Positions 1-9,302 are shown, counted from the stretch's first letter. The stretch is DNA of 64,000 nt from Asticcacaulis sp. AND118 (GCF_020535245.1 NZ_CP084910.1:2456501-2520500), one strand, 5' to 3'. Numbers and translations are program-made. Notes: generated by a model from the sequence alone, not told the origin.

Positions 1-1367
1 AATCGAACGGCACGCTGGCCGGCGTGGTGGTGCAGTTCGGCGGCCAGACGCCGCTGAAGCTGGCTCAGGCGCTCGAAGACGAAGGCATCCCCATCCTCGG
101 CACCTCGCCGGACGCCATCGATCTGGCCGAAGACCGCGAGCGCTTCCAGCAACTGCTGAAGCAGATCAACCTGACCCAGCCGGTCAACGCCATCGCGCGC
201 ACCCCGGAAGAAGCCTTCAAGGCGGCGCATGAGGTCGGCTACCCCATCGTCATCCGTCCGTCCTACGTGCTGGGCGGCCGCGCCATGGAAATCATCCGCG
301 ACGACGAGCAACTGACCCGCTATGTGCGCGAAGCCGTGCAGGTGTCGGGCGACTCGCCGGTCCTGATCGATCAGTACCTGAGCGCCGCCATCGAGGTCGA
401 CGCCGACGCACTGGCCGACGGCACGGGCGCGGTCTTCGTTGCCGGCATTATGGAGCACATCGAAGAGGCGGGCGTGCACTCAGGCGACTCAGCCTGTTCG
501 CTGCCGCCCTTCTCGCTGAAGCCGGAAACCGTGAAGGAGCTTGAGCGTCAGACGGTCGAACTGGCCAGGGCGCTGAAGGTCAAGGGGCTGATGAACGTGC
601 AGTTCGCCATCATGAACCCCTATACCGACCCCAAGATCTACGTCCTTGAGGTCAATCCGCGCGCCTCGCGCACCGTGCCCTTCGTGGCCAAGACCCTGGG
701 CAAGCCGCTGGCCGGCATCGCCGCCAAGGTCATGGCCGACACGCCGCTCTCGACCTTCGGCCTGACGCCGCGCGACTACCGCCACGTGGCGGTCAAGGAA
801 GCCGTCTTCCCGTTCGCGCGCTTCGCCAATGTCGATACGGTGCTGGGGCCGGAGATGCGCTCGACCGGCGAGGTCATGGGCCTCGACTGGGTGCGCGACG
901 GCGAAGAGATGATCGACGCCTTCTCGCGCGCCTTCGCCAAGTCGCAACTGGGTGGCGGCACCAAGCTGCCCGCTTCGGGCAAGGTCTTCGTCTCGGTCAA
1001 GGATCAGGACAAGCCCGTGATCGTCGACGCCATCCGCACCCTTCTGACCCTCGGCTTCGAGGTCTGCGGCACATCGGGTACAGCGGATTATCTGGCGGCG
1101 CAGGGCGTGAAGATCGAGACCATCAAGAAGGTGCTCGAAGGCCGTCCTAACATTCAGGATGCGATCAAGAACGGTGAAATTGCGCTGGTCTTCAACACCA
1201 CCGAAGGCAAGCAGGCCATCCTCGACTCCTTCTCGATCCGTCGCACCGCGCTGATGACCAAGGTGCCCTATTACACCACCGCCAACGGCGCGGTGGCGGC
1301 GGTCCGGGCCATCGCGGCCAGCCTCAAGGGCGAACTGGACGTCCGGTCCATTCAGGAATACGCGTAA
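1..1367 (+). CDS. carB: carbamoyl-phosphate synthase large subunit, 3' part
   Basis: The frame is open from the window edge, so the N-terminal half lies outside; 454 residues are visible. The large subunit makes carbamoyl phosphate from bicarbonate, ammonia and two ATP for arginine and pyrimidine synthesis in the cytoplasm. What is seen is the second ATP-grasp half ([19 protein letters not shown], then [17 protein letters not shown] with the metal-binding E and N) followed by the C-terminal MGS-like allosteric domain ([33 protein letters not shown]). The C-terminus is complete and is followed at once by a strong terminator. Identity is very secure. Confidence 0.97.
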   Translation, partial: SNGTLAGVVVQFGGQTPLKLAQALEDEGIPILGTSPDAIDLAEDRERFQQLLKQINLTQPVNAIARTPEEAFKAAHEVGYPIVIRPSYVLGGRAMEIIRDDEQLTRYVREAVQVSGDSPVLIDQYLSAAIEVDADALADGTGAVFVAGIMEHIEEAGVHSGDSACSLPPFSLKPETVKELERQTVELARALKVKGLMNVQFAIMNPYTDPKIYVLEVNPRASRTVPFVAKTLGKPLAGIAAKVMADTPLSTFGLTPRDYRHVAVKEAVFPFARFANVDTVLGPEMRSTGEVMGLDWVRDGEEMIDAFSRAFAKSQLGGGTKLPASGKVFVSVKDQDKPVIVDAIRTLLTLGFEVCGTSGTADYLAAQGVKIETIKKVLEGRPNIQDAIKNGEIALVFNTTEGKQAILDSFSIRRTALMTKVPYYTTANGAVAAVRAIAASLKGELDVRSIQEYA

Positions 1368-1368
1368 G

Positions 1369-1400
1369 AAAAAGCCCCGGTTTTTACCGGGGCTTTTTCT
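1369..1400 (+). terminator. rho-independent terminator of carB
   Basis: A perfect stem AAAAAGCCCCGG / CCGGGGCTTTTT with a short TTTTTA loop begins just after the carB stop codon and ends in a T-run. The A-run on the left side means it could also work for minus-strand transcripts arriving from the wHTH operon. Confidence 0.9.
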
Positions 1401-1412
1401 TAGATCTTTTCA

Positions 1413-1587
1413 TACCTCCCCAGTTACTGGGGAGGGGGACCGCACGACGCTTGCGTAGCAAGCTAGATGCGGTGGTGGGGGGTCTTACTTAAATTATCGG
1501 ACCGAGAAGGTGGACATATCGCAAGATACCCCACCACCATCTTCGCTACGCTTGATGGTCCCCCTCCCCGACAAGTCGGGGAGGTAT
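1413..1587. repeat. GC-rich compound inverted repeat (CCTCCCC family)
   Basis: About 175 bases that start with TACCTCCCC..GGGGAGGGGGACC and end with the inverted counterpart GGTCCCCCTCCCC..GGGGAGGTATA. Between them are GGTGGTGGGG and CCCCACCACC arms. A second copy at 17927-18100 shares the arms and an inner TATCGCAAGATA-like segment in opposite orientation. It lies between the convergent 3' ends of carB and the wHTH gene. Confidence 0.75.
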
Positions 1588-1596
1588 AAGAACCGT

Positions 1597-1905
1597 CTAC
1601 CCCGCCTCGTCGATCAGCTTACGCATGGCGTCGAGATAGGCCACAAACGCCGTCCGCCCGGCCTCCGTCAAGGTGATGGTCGTCACCGGCTTCTTGCCGA
1701 CAAAGGCCTTGTCCACCGTGACATAGCCCGCCTCTTCCAGCTTGCGTACCTGCACCGACAGGTTGCCGTCGGAAGACTGGGTCTTGGCCTTGAGCGTGGT
1801 GAAGTCGGCGGCCCCGGCGGTCGACAGATAGGCCATGATGCCCAGCCTCAGCCGTCCGTGGATCACATCGTCGATGCGCTCGATATTGAATTCGTCCTCG
1901 GGCAT
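1597..1905 (-). CDS. small winged-helix transcriptional regulator
   Basis: A 102-residue protein made almost only of one winged-helix domain (IDDVIHGRLRLGIMAYLSTA, then GNLSVQVRKLEEAGYVTVDK as recognition region and a wing with KKPVTTITLTEAGR). This resembles the ArsR/MarR-like stand-alone helix-turn-helix proteins that repress a neighbouring membrane-protein gene. The start at 1905 follows the upstream membrane gene by only 2 bases, so an ATG further upstream in the same frame is rejected. It is the last gene of a three-gene minus-strand operon. The likely target is the long inverted repeat at 3174-3204. The ligand is unknown. Confidence 0.8.
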   Translation of the reverse strand: MPEDEFNIERIDDVIHGRLRLGIMAYLSTAGAADFTTLKAKTQSSDGNLSVQVRKLEEAGYVTVDKAFVGKKPVTTITLTEAGRTAFVAYLDAMRKLIDEAG

Positions 1906-1907
1906 GC

Positions 1908-2519
1908 TCACCCCCGTTCGGCGCGCAGCAGGATCAGGCCGGGAATGGTGGCGAACAGGTTGAGCGCCACCGCATAGGCCAGCATCTGCACCGCCTGATG
2001 CCCCAGAAGCCCCAGGACCGGCGCGCCGATCAGGCATCCGAAGGCGACCATCCGCAACCAGGCCTGCCCCGACACGACCGAAGCCACCCACCAGCCGACG
2101 CCGTACAACAGCAGGATCATCGGCGCGATGAGCGCCGACAGAACTTCGAGCGCCTTGAATTGAGTGCCGGCGGCAATGAGGGTCACGAACAGGGCGAAGA
2201 TGGCGATGCCGACGCCCGACCATGCGGCGGAAACAGCGCGGTTCATGGCGTTACCGCAGCCGTAGCGACGTTTGGCGGCGGCGATCGACAGATAGCCCAG
2301 AACAGCATAGGCCAAGCCCGCCATCAGCCACAGCCCGGTTATGAACCACGGGTTGGGGATGGGAACGATGCCGAGCATGATGCCATAGTGGACCACAGCG
2401 GCGGCCGAGAAGCAGATACCGGCCCAGAACAGGCTGCCGCCGTTCATGATGGGGGCGCGGCTGCCGTCTTCCGCCAGGGATTTGAGGTAGTCGATCTGAT
2501 CGTGAAGTTGCGAGGACAT
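1908..2519 (-). CDS. integral membrane protein, function unknown (paralogue 1)
   Basis: A 203-residue protein with about six hydrophobic segments. Its start at 2519 (MSSQLHDQIDYL) is chosen because CAGGAAAT stands just upstream and the earlier in-frame start lies inside the neighbouring gene. It is similar to the gene before it: both have an N-terminal G-S-LFWAG / G-S-PMFWAG segment, a YGVGWW / YAVGWR segment and a C-terminal hydrophobic stretch ending in PGLILL / PGLALIL. It is a middle gene of the operon with the winged-helix regulator. I do not recognise a family with a known role. Confidence 0.75.
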   Translation of the reverse strand: MSSQLHDQIDYLKSLAEDGSRAPIMNGGSLFWAGICFSAAAVVHYGIMLGIVPIPNPWFITGLWLMAGLAYAVLGYLSIAAAKRRYGCGNAMNRAVSAAWSGVGIAIFALFVTLIAAGTQFKALEVLSALIAPMILLLYGVGWWVASVVSGQAWLRMVAFGCLIGAPVLGLLGHQAVQMLAYAVALNLFATIPGLILLRAERG

Positions 2520-2541
2520 GACGTGATTTCCTGAGAGAGGA

Positions 2542-3138
2542 TTAGTTGCGGCTGTTGAGGATGAGCGCAAGGCCCGGGGCGGCGGCCAGTATGAACAGCA
2601 CCAGTGCATAGGCCAGAGCCTGCCAGGCGGGTCCGGCATAGACGGCCACGACGGTCAGTCCCGCCGCCGCCGCAAGCGCCGCCACGGACAGGCCGTTGAA
2701 GCCCGCGCGCCCGCTGCTCACGGCCGCCATGCGCCAGCCGACGGCATAGACGATGAGGGCCAGTGGCGCCGGGACGACCGGCATCAGGGCATAGAGCTTC
2801 AGATAGCCAAGCACGCCCACGACGACACCGATCAGAAGGCCACCACCGAGGATCAGAAGGCCCCACTGTTTGCGGAAAGCCCTGACCTCCGGCTGTGCGC
2901 GGAAGGCGGCGCTCGACCCGATCTTGAGGACAAAGGCGGCCATGATGAAGGTGAACAGCGCCCCCATCCACATCAGTCCAATCACCGGGCCGGGGGTTTG
3001 CGCATAACCTGAGCGGATGGCGAACTGCACGATATTCATGCTGCCGAAGATCAGGCCGGCCCAGAACATGGGCGAACCGTCGATGGGCGTGGACGCCGGA
3101 CGCACAGGCGTATCGATGGAAAGAGCGGTGGCGGTCAT
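2542..3138 (-). CDS. integral membrane protein, function unknown (paralogue 2)
   Basis: A 198-residue protein with about six membrane segments. MTATALS at 3138 is taken as the start because the AGGGGATTGCC stretch fits a ribosome binding site. It is the first gene of the operon, 22 bases before its paralogue at 2519. The shared FWAG and YAVGWR segments point to tandem duplication. The promoter region in front of it holds a strong inverted repeat that could be the operator of the downstream regulator. Function is not known. Confidence 0.75.
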   Translation of the reverse strand: MTATALSIDTPVRPASTPIDGSPMFWAGLIFGSMNIVQFAIRSGYAQTPGPVIGLMWMGALFTFIMAAFVLKIGSSAAFRAQPEVRAFRKQWGLLILGGGLLIGVVVGVLGYLKLYALMPVVPAPLALIVYAVGWRMAAVSSGRAGFNGLSVAALAAAAGLTVVAVYAGPAWQALAYALVLFILAAAPGLALILNSRN

Positions 3139-3173
3139 GTGGCAATCCCCTGAAAGCGATGACCAGAACATGA

Positions 3174-3204
3174 ATGAAGTACTTTATTTTGTAAAGTTCT
3201 TCAT
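3174..3204. promoter_or_regulatory. 31-bp inverted repeat, candidate operator of the wHTH operon
   Basis: ATGAAGTACTTTA at 3174-3186 and TAAAGTTCTTCAT at 3192-3204 pair with one mismatch around a TTTTG spacer. It lies 36 bases upstream of the first gene of the minus-strand operon and about 105 bases upstream of the plus-strand peptidase. The size fits a dimeric winged-helix repressor. Assignment to the regulator at 1597-1905 is by proximity. Confidence 0.65.
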
Positions 3205-3308
3205 TTGCACCATTTATTACATTTTCGTAAGCTTCGCTCCCGACGCTTGCCAAGACGGTCCATTGCAGGGTTAGTTTCAGGGAAAACCAACTGCGGGAAA
3301 TCATTCAC

Positions 3309-5495
3309 ATGTCAAAGACTTCCTTGTCGCGTCGGGCCTTGCGCATGGCGGCGTCCCTCCTCATCTTGGGGGCTCTGCCCCTTTCCGCACAGGCCCAGAT
3401 GACCAATATCACCACCGTCGCCAAGGAAACTCCGGCCAATCCCGCCAAACTGGCCCCCGATGCCGCTGATCCGCGTCAGTACCTCGAAGAGGTCGAAGGC
3501 GAAAAAGCGCTGACCTGGGTCAAGTCCCAGAACGAGCGCAGCCTGAAGCACCTCATGAACGATCCGCGCTTCGCCGGCTATGAGGCCGACGTGCTGAAGA
3601 TCGTCGAAGCCACCGACCGCATCCCCTCGCCCGGCTTCGCCACCGGCGGCTTCATCGACAATTTCTGGCAGGACAAGGACCATGTGCGCGGCATCTGGCG
3701 TCGCACCGACAAGGCCTCCTATCTGGCCGGCGCGCCCAAATGGGATATCCTGCTAGACTTCGACACACTGGCCAAGGCCGAAGGCCAGAACTGGGTCTAT
3801 AAGGGGGCGTCGTGCCTGCCGCCGGAAAACACCCGCTGCCTGATCAATCTGTCGAACGGCGGCAAGGACGCCGTAACGGTGCGCGAATACGACCTGAAGA
3901 CCAAGTCCTTTGTCGATGGGGGTTTCAGCCTGCCCGAAGGCAAGCAGATCGTCACCTGGAAGGACAAGGACACGCTCTATGTGGCGCGCGAATGGACGCC
4001 GGGCGAAGTGACGCCGTCGGGCTACGCCTTCGTCACCAAGGTGCTGAAGCGCGGTCAAAGCCTCGATCAGGCCGTCGAAATCCATCGCGGCGACAAGGCC
4101 GACATGATGGCCTATCGCACCGTGCTGCGTGACATCGACGGCCATTTCGTCATGGATTATGCCGAGCGCCGCCCGACCTTCTTCGAAGTCGACACGACGT
4201 GGTTCACCGACGCGGGTGAGGTCAAGCTGCCCCTGCCGCTGACCTCGGAAATGAACGCCTATTACAAGGGGCAGGCCGTCTTCTCGCTTAAGGACGAATG
4301 GACCAGCGCCAGGGGCACCAAGTACCCGTCGGGTGCGGTCATCGCCTTCGACCTCAAGGCGGCACTGAAAGACCCTAAGAACCTCGAACCGTCGGTTATC
4401 TTTGCGCCGGATGAGCACCAGAGCGTTCAGGGCATCGGCCAGACGAAGAACCATCTGCTCCTGTCAATCCTGTCCAACGTCACCGGTCAGGTGCAGTCGG
4501 TCAGCCTCGTCAACGGCAAGTGGGTGCTGAAACCTCTGCCCCTGCCCGAAAACTCCTCGCTCAGCCTCGGCTCGGCCGACGACGAGTCGGATCAGCTCTT
4601 CGCCTGGTCGACCGGCTATCTGCAGCCCTCGACCCTCTATATCGCCGATGCCGACAAGACAACGGTCACCAAGCTGAAGGCCAGCCCGGAGCGTTTCAAC
4701 GCCGAAGGCCTCAAGGTCGAGCAGCACTGGGCCACGTCGAAGGACGGCACCAGGGTTCCGTACTTCGTCGTCATGCGCCAGGATGCCAGACTGGACGGCA
4801 ATACGCCGACCCTGCTCTACGCTTACGGCGGTTTCGAGATTTCGCTGACCCCGTCCTATTCGGGCGCGATTGGCAAGCTGTGGCTGGAAAAGGGCGGCGC
4901 CTACGTGCTGGCCAATATCCGCGGCGGCGGCGAATTCGGGCCCAAGTGGCACGAAGCGGGCCTCAAGACCAAGCGTCAGGTCATCTATGACGACTTCCAG
5001 GCCGTGGCCGAAGACCTGATCAAGACCAAGATCACCTCGCCGCGTCGCCTCGGCATCATGGGCGGCTCGAACGGCGGCCTTTTGATGGGCGTGCAACTGA
5101 CCCAACGTCCGGACCTGTGGAACGCCGTCGTGGTTCAGGTGCCGCTGCTCGACATGCTGCGCTACCACACCCTGCTGGCCGGTGCGTCGTGGCAGGGCGA
5201 ATACGGCCGTCCGGACGACGCCACCGAAGGCGCCTTCCTCAAGACGATCTCGCCCTATCATAACCTCAAGGCCGGGGTGAAGTATCCGGAGCCTTTCTTC
5301 GTCACCTCGACCAAGGACGATCGCGTCCACCCGGGCCACGCCCGCAAGATGGCGGCGCTGATGGGGGATATGGGCCTGCCCTTCCTCTATTATGAGAATA
5401 TCGACGGCGGTCACTCGGCCGCCGCCAACCTCAAGGAAACCGCCAAGCGCAATGCGTTGGAATATACGTATCTTACGCAAAAGCTGGTGGACTAA
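3309..5495 (+). CDS. exported prolyl oligopeptidase-family serine peptidase (S9A)
   Basis: A 728-residue protein with a signal peptide (basic MSKTSLSRRALR, hydrophobic core, cleavage near AQAQ), so it is expected in the periplasm. The N-terminal 400 or so residues form the beta-propeller region and the C-terminal part is the alpha/beta hydrolase domain. The catalytic triad is visible: Ser587 in GGSNGG, Asp670 in KDDRVH and His702 in GGHSAA. The family cleaves after proline in short peptides. It is divergent from the membrane-protein operon and is followed by a GC-rich hairpin. The exact substrate is not predicted. Confidence 0.92.
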   Translation: MSKTSLSRRALRMAASLLILGALPLSAQAQMTNITTVAKETPANPAKLAPDAADPRQYLEEVEGEKALTWVKSQNERSLKHLMNDPRFAGYEADVLKIVEATDRIPSPGFATGGFIDNFWQDKDHVRGIWRRTDKASYLAGAPKWDILLDFDTLAKAEGQNWVYKGASCLPPENTRCLINLSNGGKDAVTVREYDLKTKSFVDGGFSLPEGKQIVTWKDKDTLYVAREWTPGEVTPSGYAFVTKVLKRGQSLDQAVEIHRGDKADMMAYRTVLRDIDGHFVMDYAERRPTFFEVDTTWFTDAGEVKLPLPLTSEMNAYYKGQAVFSLKDEWTSARGTKYPSGAVIAFDLKAALKDPKNLEPSVIFAPDEHQSVQGIGQTKNHLLLSILSNVTGQVQSVSLVNGKWVLKPLPLPENSSLSLGSADDESDQLFAWSTGYLQPSTLYIADADKTTVTKLKASPERFNAEGLKVEQHWATSKDGTRVPYFVVMRQDARLDGNTPTLLYAYGGFEISLTPSYSGAIGKLWLEKGGAYVLANIRGGGEFGPKWHEAGLKTKRQVIYDDFQAVAEDLIKTKITSPRRLGIMGGSNGGLLMGVQLTQRPDLWNAVVVQVPLLDMLRYHTLLAGASWQGEYGRPDDATEGAFLKTISPYHNLKAGVKYPEPFFVTSTKDDRVHPGHARKMAALMGDMGLPFLYYENIDGGHSAAANLKETAKRNALEYTYLTQKLVD

Positions 5496-5503
5496 CGTCT
5501 CCT

Positions 5504-5533
5504 CCCCCTCTCCCCGCCTGCGGGGAGAGGGGG
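5504..5533. repeat. GC-rich hairpin (CCCCCTCTCCCCG type)
   Basis: A perfect 13-bp inverted repeat with a CCTG loop, 8 bases after the peptidase stop codon. It has no T-run, so it is listed as a repeat of the CTCCCCG family (compare 7028-7053 and 14300-14330) that may also act as a transcript end stabiliser. Confidence 0.6.
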
Positions 5534-5635
5534 CAACTCCTTCCTTATCATTAACGCGCGATAAGGGCCGATCTGATCGCTTCCTTACACCCCGGCTGAT
5601 ACCTCCCTATTCATCCTATTATGGAGGAACATCCC

Positions 5636-6031
5636 ATGCGTAAGATCGCCACCGCCGTCGCCCTGCTGGCCCTGTCCGCCGCCTCGCTGTCGGCCTGCTC
5701 CAAGCCCGAAGCCCAGCAAGCCGTAGAGGAAGTGCAGGAAACCACTTCGGAAATCGCCACCGACGCCAAGGACGCCATGTCGTCGGCCGCCGCCGATTTC
5801 GCCGTTTCCGATCCGATCAGCTATAGCTGCGCGCTTGGCACCAAGCTGTCGGTTGTCTTCTCGGACGACAAGGCCGACGTCACCGTCCTGTCCGACAACA
5901 ACCGCAAGGTCACGTTGCTGAAGAGCACCTCCGGCGACGGCACCCTCTATCAGGCCACGGGCTACAGCCTGCACACCAAGGGCAATGACGCCACCTGGGG
6001 CTCGGCCGACGAAGCCTGCACCAAGTCGTAA
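5636..6031 (+). CDS. MliC-like lipoprotein (lysozyme-inhibitor fold)
   Basis: A 131-residue lipoprotein: the signal peptide ends in LSAC with the lipidated cysteine at residue 21. The start at 5636 has GGAGG about 9 bases upstream, better than the ATG at 5621. The C-terminal 70 residues show the MliC pattern: YSCALGTKLSVVF, a strand with VTLL, SG-G-LYQA-GY-LHTKGNDATW and a final Cys (EAC) that would pair with the Cys in YSC. MliC proteins bind and block c-type lysozyme at the outer membrane. An Ala/Glu/Ser-rich linker separates lipid anchor and domain. Binding activity itself is inferred. Confidence 0.75.
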   Translation: MRKIATAVALLALSAASLSACSKPEAQQAVEEVQETTSEIATDAKDAMSSAAADFAVSDPISYSCALGTKLSVVFSDDKADVTVLSDNNRKVTLLKSTSGDGTLYQATGYSLHTKGNDATWGSADEACTKS

Positions 6032-6061
6032 TCCACTTCTGACTTTACCGGGCGGGTTTCT

Positions 6062-6074
6062 GGAAATAGTTTCC
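6062..6074. promoter_or_regulatory. IclR-type operator upstream of the iclR-like gene
   Basis: GGAAATAGTTTCC, flanked by T and A. This fits 14 of 15 positions of the TGGAAATnATTTCCA box known for E. coli IclR (recalled from the literature). It ends 22 bases before the regulator's start, which suggests autorepression. A matching site stands upstream of malate synthase. Confidence 0.7.
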
Positions 6075-6096
6075 ATTTCACACAGGAATGGTAGCC

Positions 6097-6960
6097 ATGA
6101 CCGAACCCGCCCCCTCCCGTCCGCGCGGCCGCCCGCGCGAAGACAAGCTCAAGCCCGAAGCGCCGGCGGCCAATCAGTCGCTGGAAAAAGCGCTGGGCCT
6201 GCTAAAAGCCCTCTCGGCCCGTGACGGCATGAGCCTGACCGAACTGTCGCGCGAAGCGGGTCTGGCGGCATCGACCGCACACCGCCTGATGGCGACATTA
6301 TCCGCCCATGATCTGGTGGCGTGGGACGAGCCGTCACAAAAATGGTCGATCGGCATCGAATCCCTCCGCATCGGCATGGCTTTCCAGCGCCGCAACCGTA
6401 TCCTTACGGCGGGCCGGCCGGACATGCTGCGCCTGATGGAGGCGACGGGCGAGACGGTCAATCTGGCCATGCTCGACGGCTTCGAAGTGGTGTTCGTCGC
6501 ACAGGTCGAATGCGAGGCCCCTATCCGCGCCTTTTTCCGCATCGGCGACCGCCGCTCGGCTCACGCTTCGGGCATAGGCAAGGCGCTGCTGTCCCAACTT
6601 GATGACCCGGCGCTGGATGCCCTGCTGAAACGCCGGGATTTGCCACGCTATACGCCGAAGACCCTCACTACACCGGACAGCCTGCGCGCCGATCTGAGCG
6701 TCATCTGCGAACGCGGCTGGTCGCTGGATGACGAGGAAGCCCATAGGGGGATGCGCTGTGTCGCCGCCCCGGTGTTCAACGAGTTCGGCGAGGCCCGCGC
6801 CGGGATTTCGCTGTCGGGCCCCTCCTTACGCATCAGCGACGCGCGCCTGCCGGAACTGGCGCAACAGGTGCGCGAAACGGCGGCGCGGATTACGGAACGG
6901 ATCGGCGGGCACCTACTTAACCCTTCTCCCCGTTCACGGGGAGTAGGTGGCCCAGTGTAA
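6097..6960 (+). CDS. IclR-family transcriptional regulator
   Basis: A 287-residue protein. The start MTEPAPS at 6097 is preferred over the ATG at 6088 because AGGA lies a normal distance in front of it. After a basic N-terminus comes the helix-turn-helix (LSLEKALGLLKALS-like region, LTELSREAGLAASTAHRLMATL, about residues 28-75) and then the effector domain (ASGIGKALLSQL, GMRCVAAPVFNEFGEARAGISLSGP). It faces malate synthase convergently and both genes carry the same operator, so it probably controls the glyoxylate shunt. The last 15 or so residues are encoded by a GC-rich hairpin repeat and look like an added tail. Confidence 0.88.
   Translation: MTEPAPSRPRGRPREDKLKPEAPAANQSLEKALGLLKALSARDGMSLTELSREAGLAASTAHRLMATLSAHDLVAWDEPSQKWSIGIESLRIGMAFQRRNRILTAGRPDMLRLMEATGETVNLAMLDGFEVVFVAQVECEAPIRAFFRIGDRRSAHASGIGKALLSQLDDPALDALLKRRDLPRYTPKTLTTPDSLRADLSVICERGWSLDDEEAHRGMRCVAAPVFNEFGEARAGISLSGPSLRISDARLPELAQQVRETAARITERIGGHLLNPSPRSRGVGGPV
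6926..6943. repeat. GC-rich hairpin inside the 3' end of the IclR gene
   Basis: CTCCCCG TTCA CGGGGAG, a member of the CTCCCCG hairpin family, with outer CCTAC..GTAGG arms. It is read through by the IclR frame and supplies its final residues. Confidence 0.6.
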
Positions 6961-7027
6961 CGAGGTCCAGTGTAACGCGGTCAGATGAGGGGTAAGACAC
7001 ACGAAGAAAGACAGCCCCTCACCCCAG

Positions 7028-7053
7028 CCCTCTCCCCGTAAACGGGGAGAGGG
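7028..7053. repeat. GC-rich hairpin between convergent iclR-like and glcB genes
   Basis: A perfect 11-bp stem CCCTCTCCCCG / CGGGGAGAGGG with a TAAA loop, in the short gap between two convergent genes. It is the same repeat family as at 5504 and 14300. Confidence 0.6.
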
Positions 7054-7056
7054 GGT

Positions 7057-9171
7057 TTATGCCGTGCCCAACACCCTTTTCACCGCCCGCCTGCGGTCGT
7101 GCAGAATGAACTCCGTATAGCCATTGGCCTGCTTCGCGCCCTCGAAACACAGATCGCAGGCCGCTTTGAACGCCTCGCCGTCAAAGCCCGGCGACATCGG
7201 CACATAGGCTGTATCCCCGGCGTTCTGCGCATCGACCACCCCGGCCATGTGGCGCAACCGCGCCCGCACCTGTGCCTCTGACACCAGCCCGTGACGCAGC
7301 CAGTTGGCCACGTGCTGGCTGGAGATACGCAGCGTGGCGCGGTCCTCCATCAGTCCGACATCGTGGATATCCGGCACCTTGGAGCAGCCCACCCCCTGAT
7401 CGACCCAGCGCACCACATAGCCCAGGATGCCTTGCAGATTATTGTCCAGTTCCTCGGCGATCTCTTCGGGGCTGTAGTTGCGGGTGGCCAGCGGCGGCGT
7501 CAGTATATCATCCACCGAAGCGCGCTTGCGCGTCCCTAATTCCGTCTGCATCACCGCCACATCGACGCGGTGGTAATGCAGGGCGTGCAGGGTGGCCGCC
7601 GTCGGAGACGGCACCCAGGCGGTCGAGGCCCCGGCCTTCGGATGGCCGAGTTTCTGCGTCATCATGTCGGCCATCATGTCCGGCGCCGCCCACATGCCCT
7701 TGCCGATCTGGGCATGGCCGGGCAGGCCCGCCCAGAGGCCACAATCGACGTTGGACTCCTCATAGGCCCTGATCCACACCGCACCCTTGATCTCGCCCTT
7801 GCGCAGGACGGGACCGGCCTCCATAGAGGTATGGATTTCGTCGCCCGTGCGATCGAGGAAGCCCGTATTGATGAAGAAAACGCGGTCTTTCGCATGCTCG
7901 ATACAGGCCCTCAGATTGACGCTGGTGCGGCGCTCCTCATCCATAATGCCGATTTTGAGCGTGCGCTCAGGCAAACCCAGAGCGCGCTCGGCGAAGGCAA
8001 ACGTCTCAACGGCGAAGGCCACCTCGTCCGGCCCGTGCATCTTGGGCTTGACGATATAGGCTGAACCGGCGCGGCTGTTGGTCCCGGCATCGTGGCGCGC
8101 GATCAGGGCCGTGACCATCAGATCGATCAAACCTTCCGGCACGGTCCGACCGTCGTGGCGCACCATGTCGCTGTAAATGTGCAGGCCGACATTGCGCGCC
8201 AGCATCAGGCTGCGGCCATGCAGGGTGAAGGCGCTGCCGTCGGGCGCGGTATAGGCGCGGTCGGGATTGAGACGGCGCGTCTGAGCCTGGCCGCCCTTGG
8301 TGAAATGCTCCGTCAGATCGCCGCGCGTCAGGCCCAGCCAGTTGCGGTACAGCCCGACCTTGTCCGCCGCATCGACGGCGGCGACGCTGTCCTCCATATC
8401 CATGATGGCCGACAGGGCGGCTTCGAGCACCACATCGGCAACGCCCGCCGCATCGGCGACGGGACTGTCGTGGTCGATGCGAATGTCGATGTGCAGGCCA
8501 TTATGGCGCAGCAAAATCGACTGCGGCGCATGGGGTGCGCCAGCAAAACCGGCAAACTGCGACGGGTCTTTCAGCGGGGCGCCGTTGGCCCGCAACTGCC
8601 CGTCCACCACCGCATAGGCCGTAGCGTCGGCATGGCTGAAGCCCTCCAGCGGCACGAACTTATCGAGATACGCCTTGGCCGCCGCCTGCACCGCCGCCCC
8701 GCGCGCCGTATCGTAACCGCCGCCTGTCGGAACCGGCCCCAGCACATCCGTGCCATAGAGCGCGTCGTAAAGGCTGCCCCAGCGGGCATTGGCGGCGTTC
8801 AGCGCGTACCGGGCATTGGACACCGGGACGACCAGTTGCGGCCCGGCCATATGCGCGATCTCGTCATCGACGCGATCCGTGGTGACGCTGAACGGCACCG
8901 GTTCGGGCAGGAGATAGCCGATCTCGCTCAGAAAGGCCTTATAGGCAGCCGGCTCAAAGGCGTGGGTGCGATGCCAGTCATCGATCTGCGCCTGCAAGGC
9001 GTCACGACGCGCCAGAAGCTGCGCATTGCGCGGGCCGAAGTCGCGGATCAGCGCCACAAGCCCGCCCCAGAAGGCCGCCGCCGCCACGCCCGAACCGGGC
9101 AGGGCCTCTTCGCTGATGAAGCGGAACAGGGTCTCATCGACCTCGATACCGGAGACGATCTTATGCGCCAT
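7057..9171 (-). CDS. glcB: malate synthase G
   Basis: A 704-residue cytoplasmic enzyme that condenses glyoxylate with acetyl-CoA to malate, the second step of the glyoxylate shunt. Length and sequence fit the monomeric G form (about 720 residues): the N-terminal [14 protein letters not shown] region, the barrel with [30 protein letters not shown] and [13 protein letters not shown], and the C-terminal [21 protein letters not shown]-type segment with the catalytic region. GAAAGG precedes the ATG. The IclR-type operator 64 bases upstream suggests repression by the neighbouring regulator. No isocitrate lyase gene lies in the window. Confidence 0.96.
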   Translation of the reverse strand: MAHKIVSGIEVDETLFRFISEEALPGSGVAAAAFWGGLVALIRDFGPRNAQLLARRDALQAQIDDWHRTHAFEPAAYKAFLSEIGYLLPEPVPFSVTTDRVDDEIAHMAGPQLVVPVSNARYALNAANARWGSLYDALYGTDVLGPVPTGGGYDTARGAAVQAAAKAYLDKFVPLEGFSHADATAYAVVDGQLRANGAPLKDPSQFAGFAGAPHAPQSILLRHNGLHIDIRIDHDSPVADAAGVADVVLEAALSAIMDMEDSVAAVDAADKVGLYRNWLGLTRGDLTEHFTKGGQAQTRRLNPDRAYTAPDGSAFTLHGRSLMLARNVGLHIYSDMVRHDGRTVPEGLIDLMVTALIARHDAGTNSRAGSAYIVKPKMHGPDEVAFAVETFAFAERALGLPERTLKIGIMDEERRTSVNLRACIEHAKDRVFFINTGFLDRTGDEIHTSMEAGPVLRKGEIKGAVWIRAYEESNVDCGLWAGLPGHAQIGKGMWAAPDMMADMMTQKLGHPKAGASTAWVPSPTAATLHALHYHRVDVAVMQTELGTRKRASVDDILTPPLATRNYSPEEIAEELDNNLQGILGYVVRWVDQGVGCSKVPDIHDVGLMEDRATLRISSQHVANWLRHGLVSEAQVRARLRHMAGVVDAQNAGDTAYVPMSPGFDGEAFKAACDLCFEGAKQANGYTEFILHDRRRAVKRVLGTA

Positions 9172-9234
9172 GACGGTTGCCTTTCTGATAGGTCATCAGA
9201 ATAACGCGCCCCACGGATCGGGGTCAATTTTTCC

Positions 9235-9247
9235 GGAAATTATTTCC
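9235..9247. promoter_or_regulatory. IclR-type operator upstream of glcB
   Basis: GGAAATTATTTCC, flanked by C and A. This fits 14 of 15 positions of the E. coli IclR box and matches the site at 6062-6074 in both half-sites. It lies 64 bases upstream of the glcB start in an AT-rich promoter region. Confidence 0.72.
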
Positions 9248-9302
9248 AAAATCCGATTTAAATAATAAATATCTGTAAAATATAATTTTCCGGTTTCCAG
9301 TT

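Noticed and set aside
1510-1977. 155-codon plus-strand frame across the GC-rich repeat and the wHTH gene
   Set aside because: Half of it is repeat sequence and the rest is antisense to a clear regulator.
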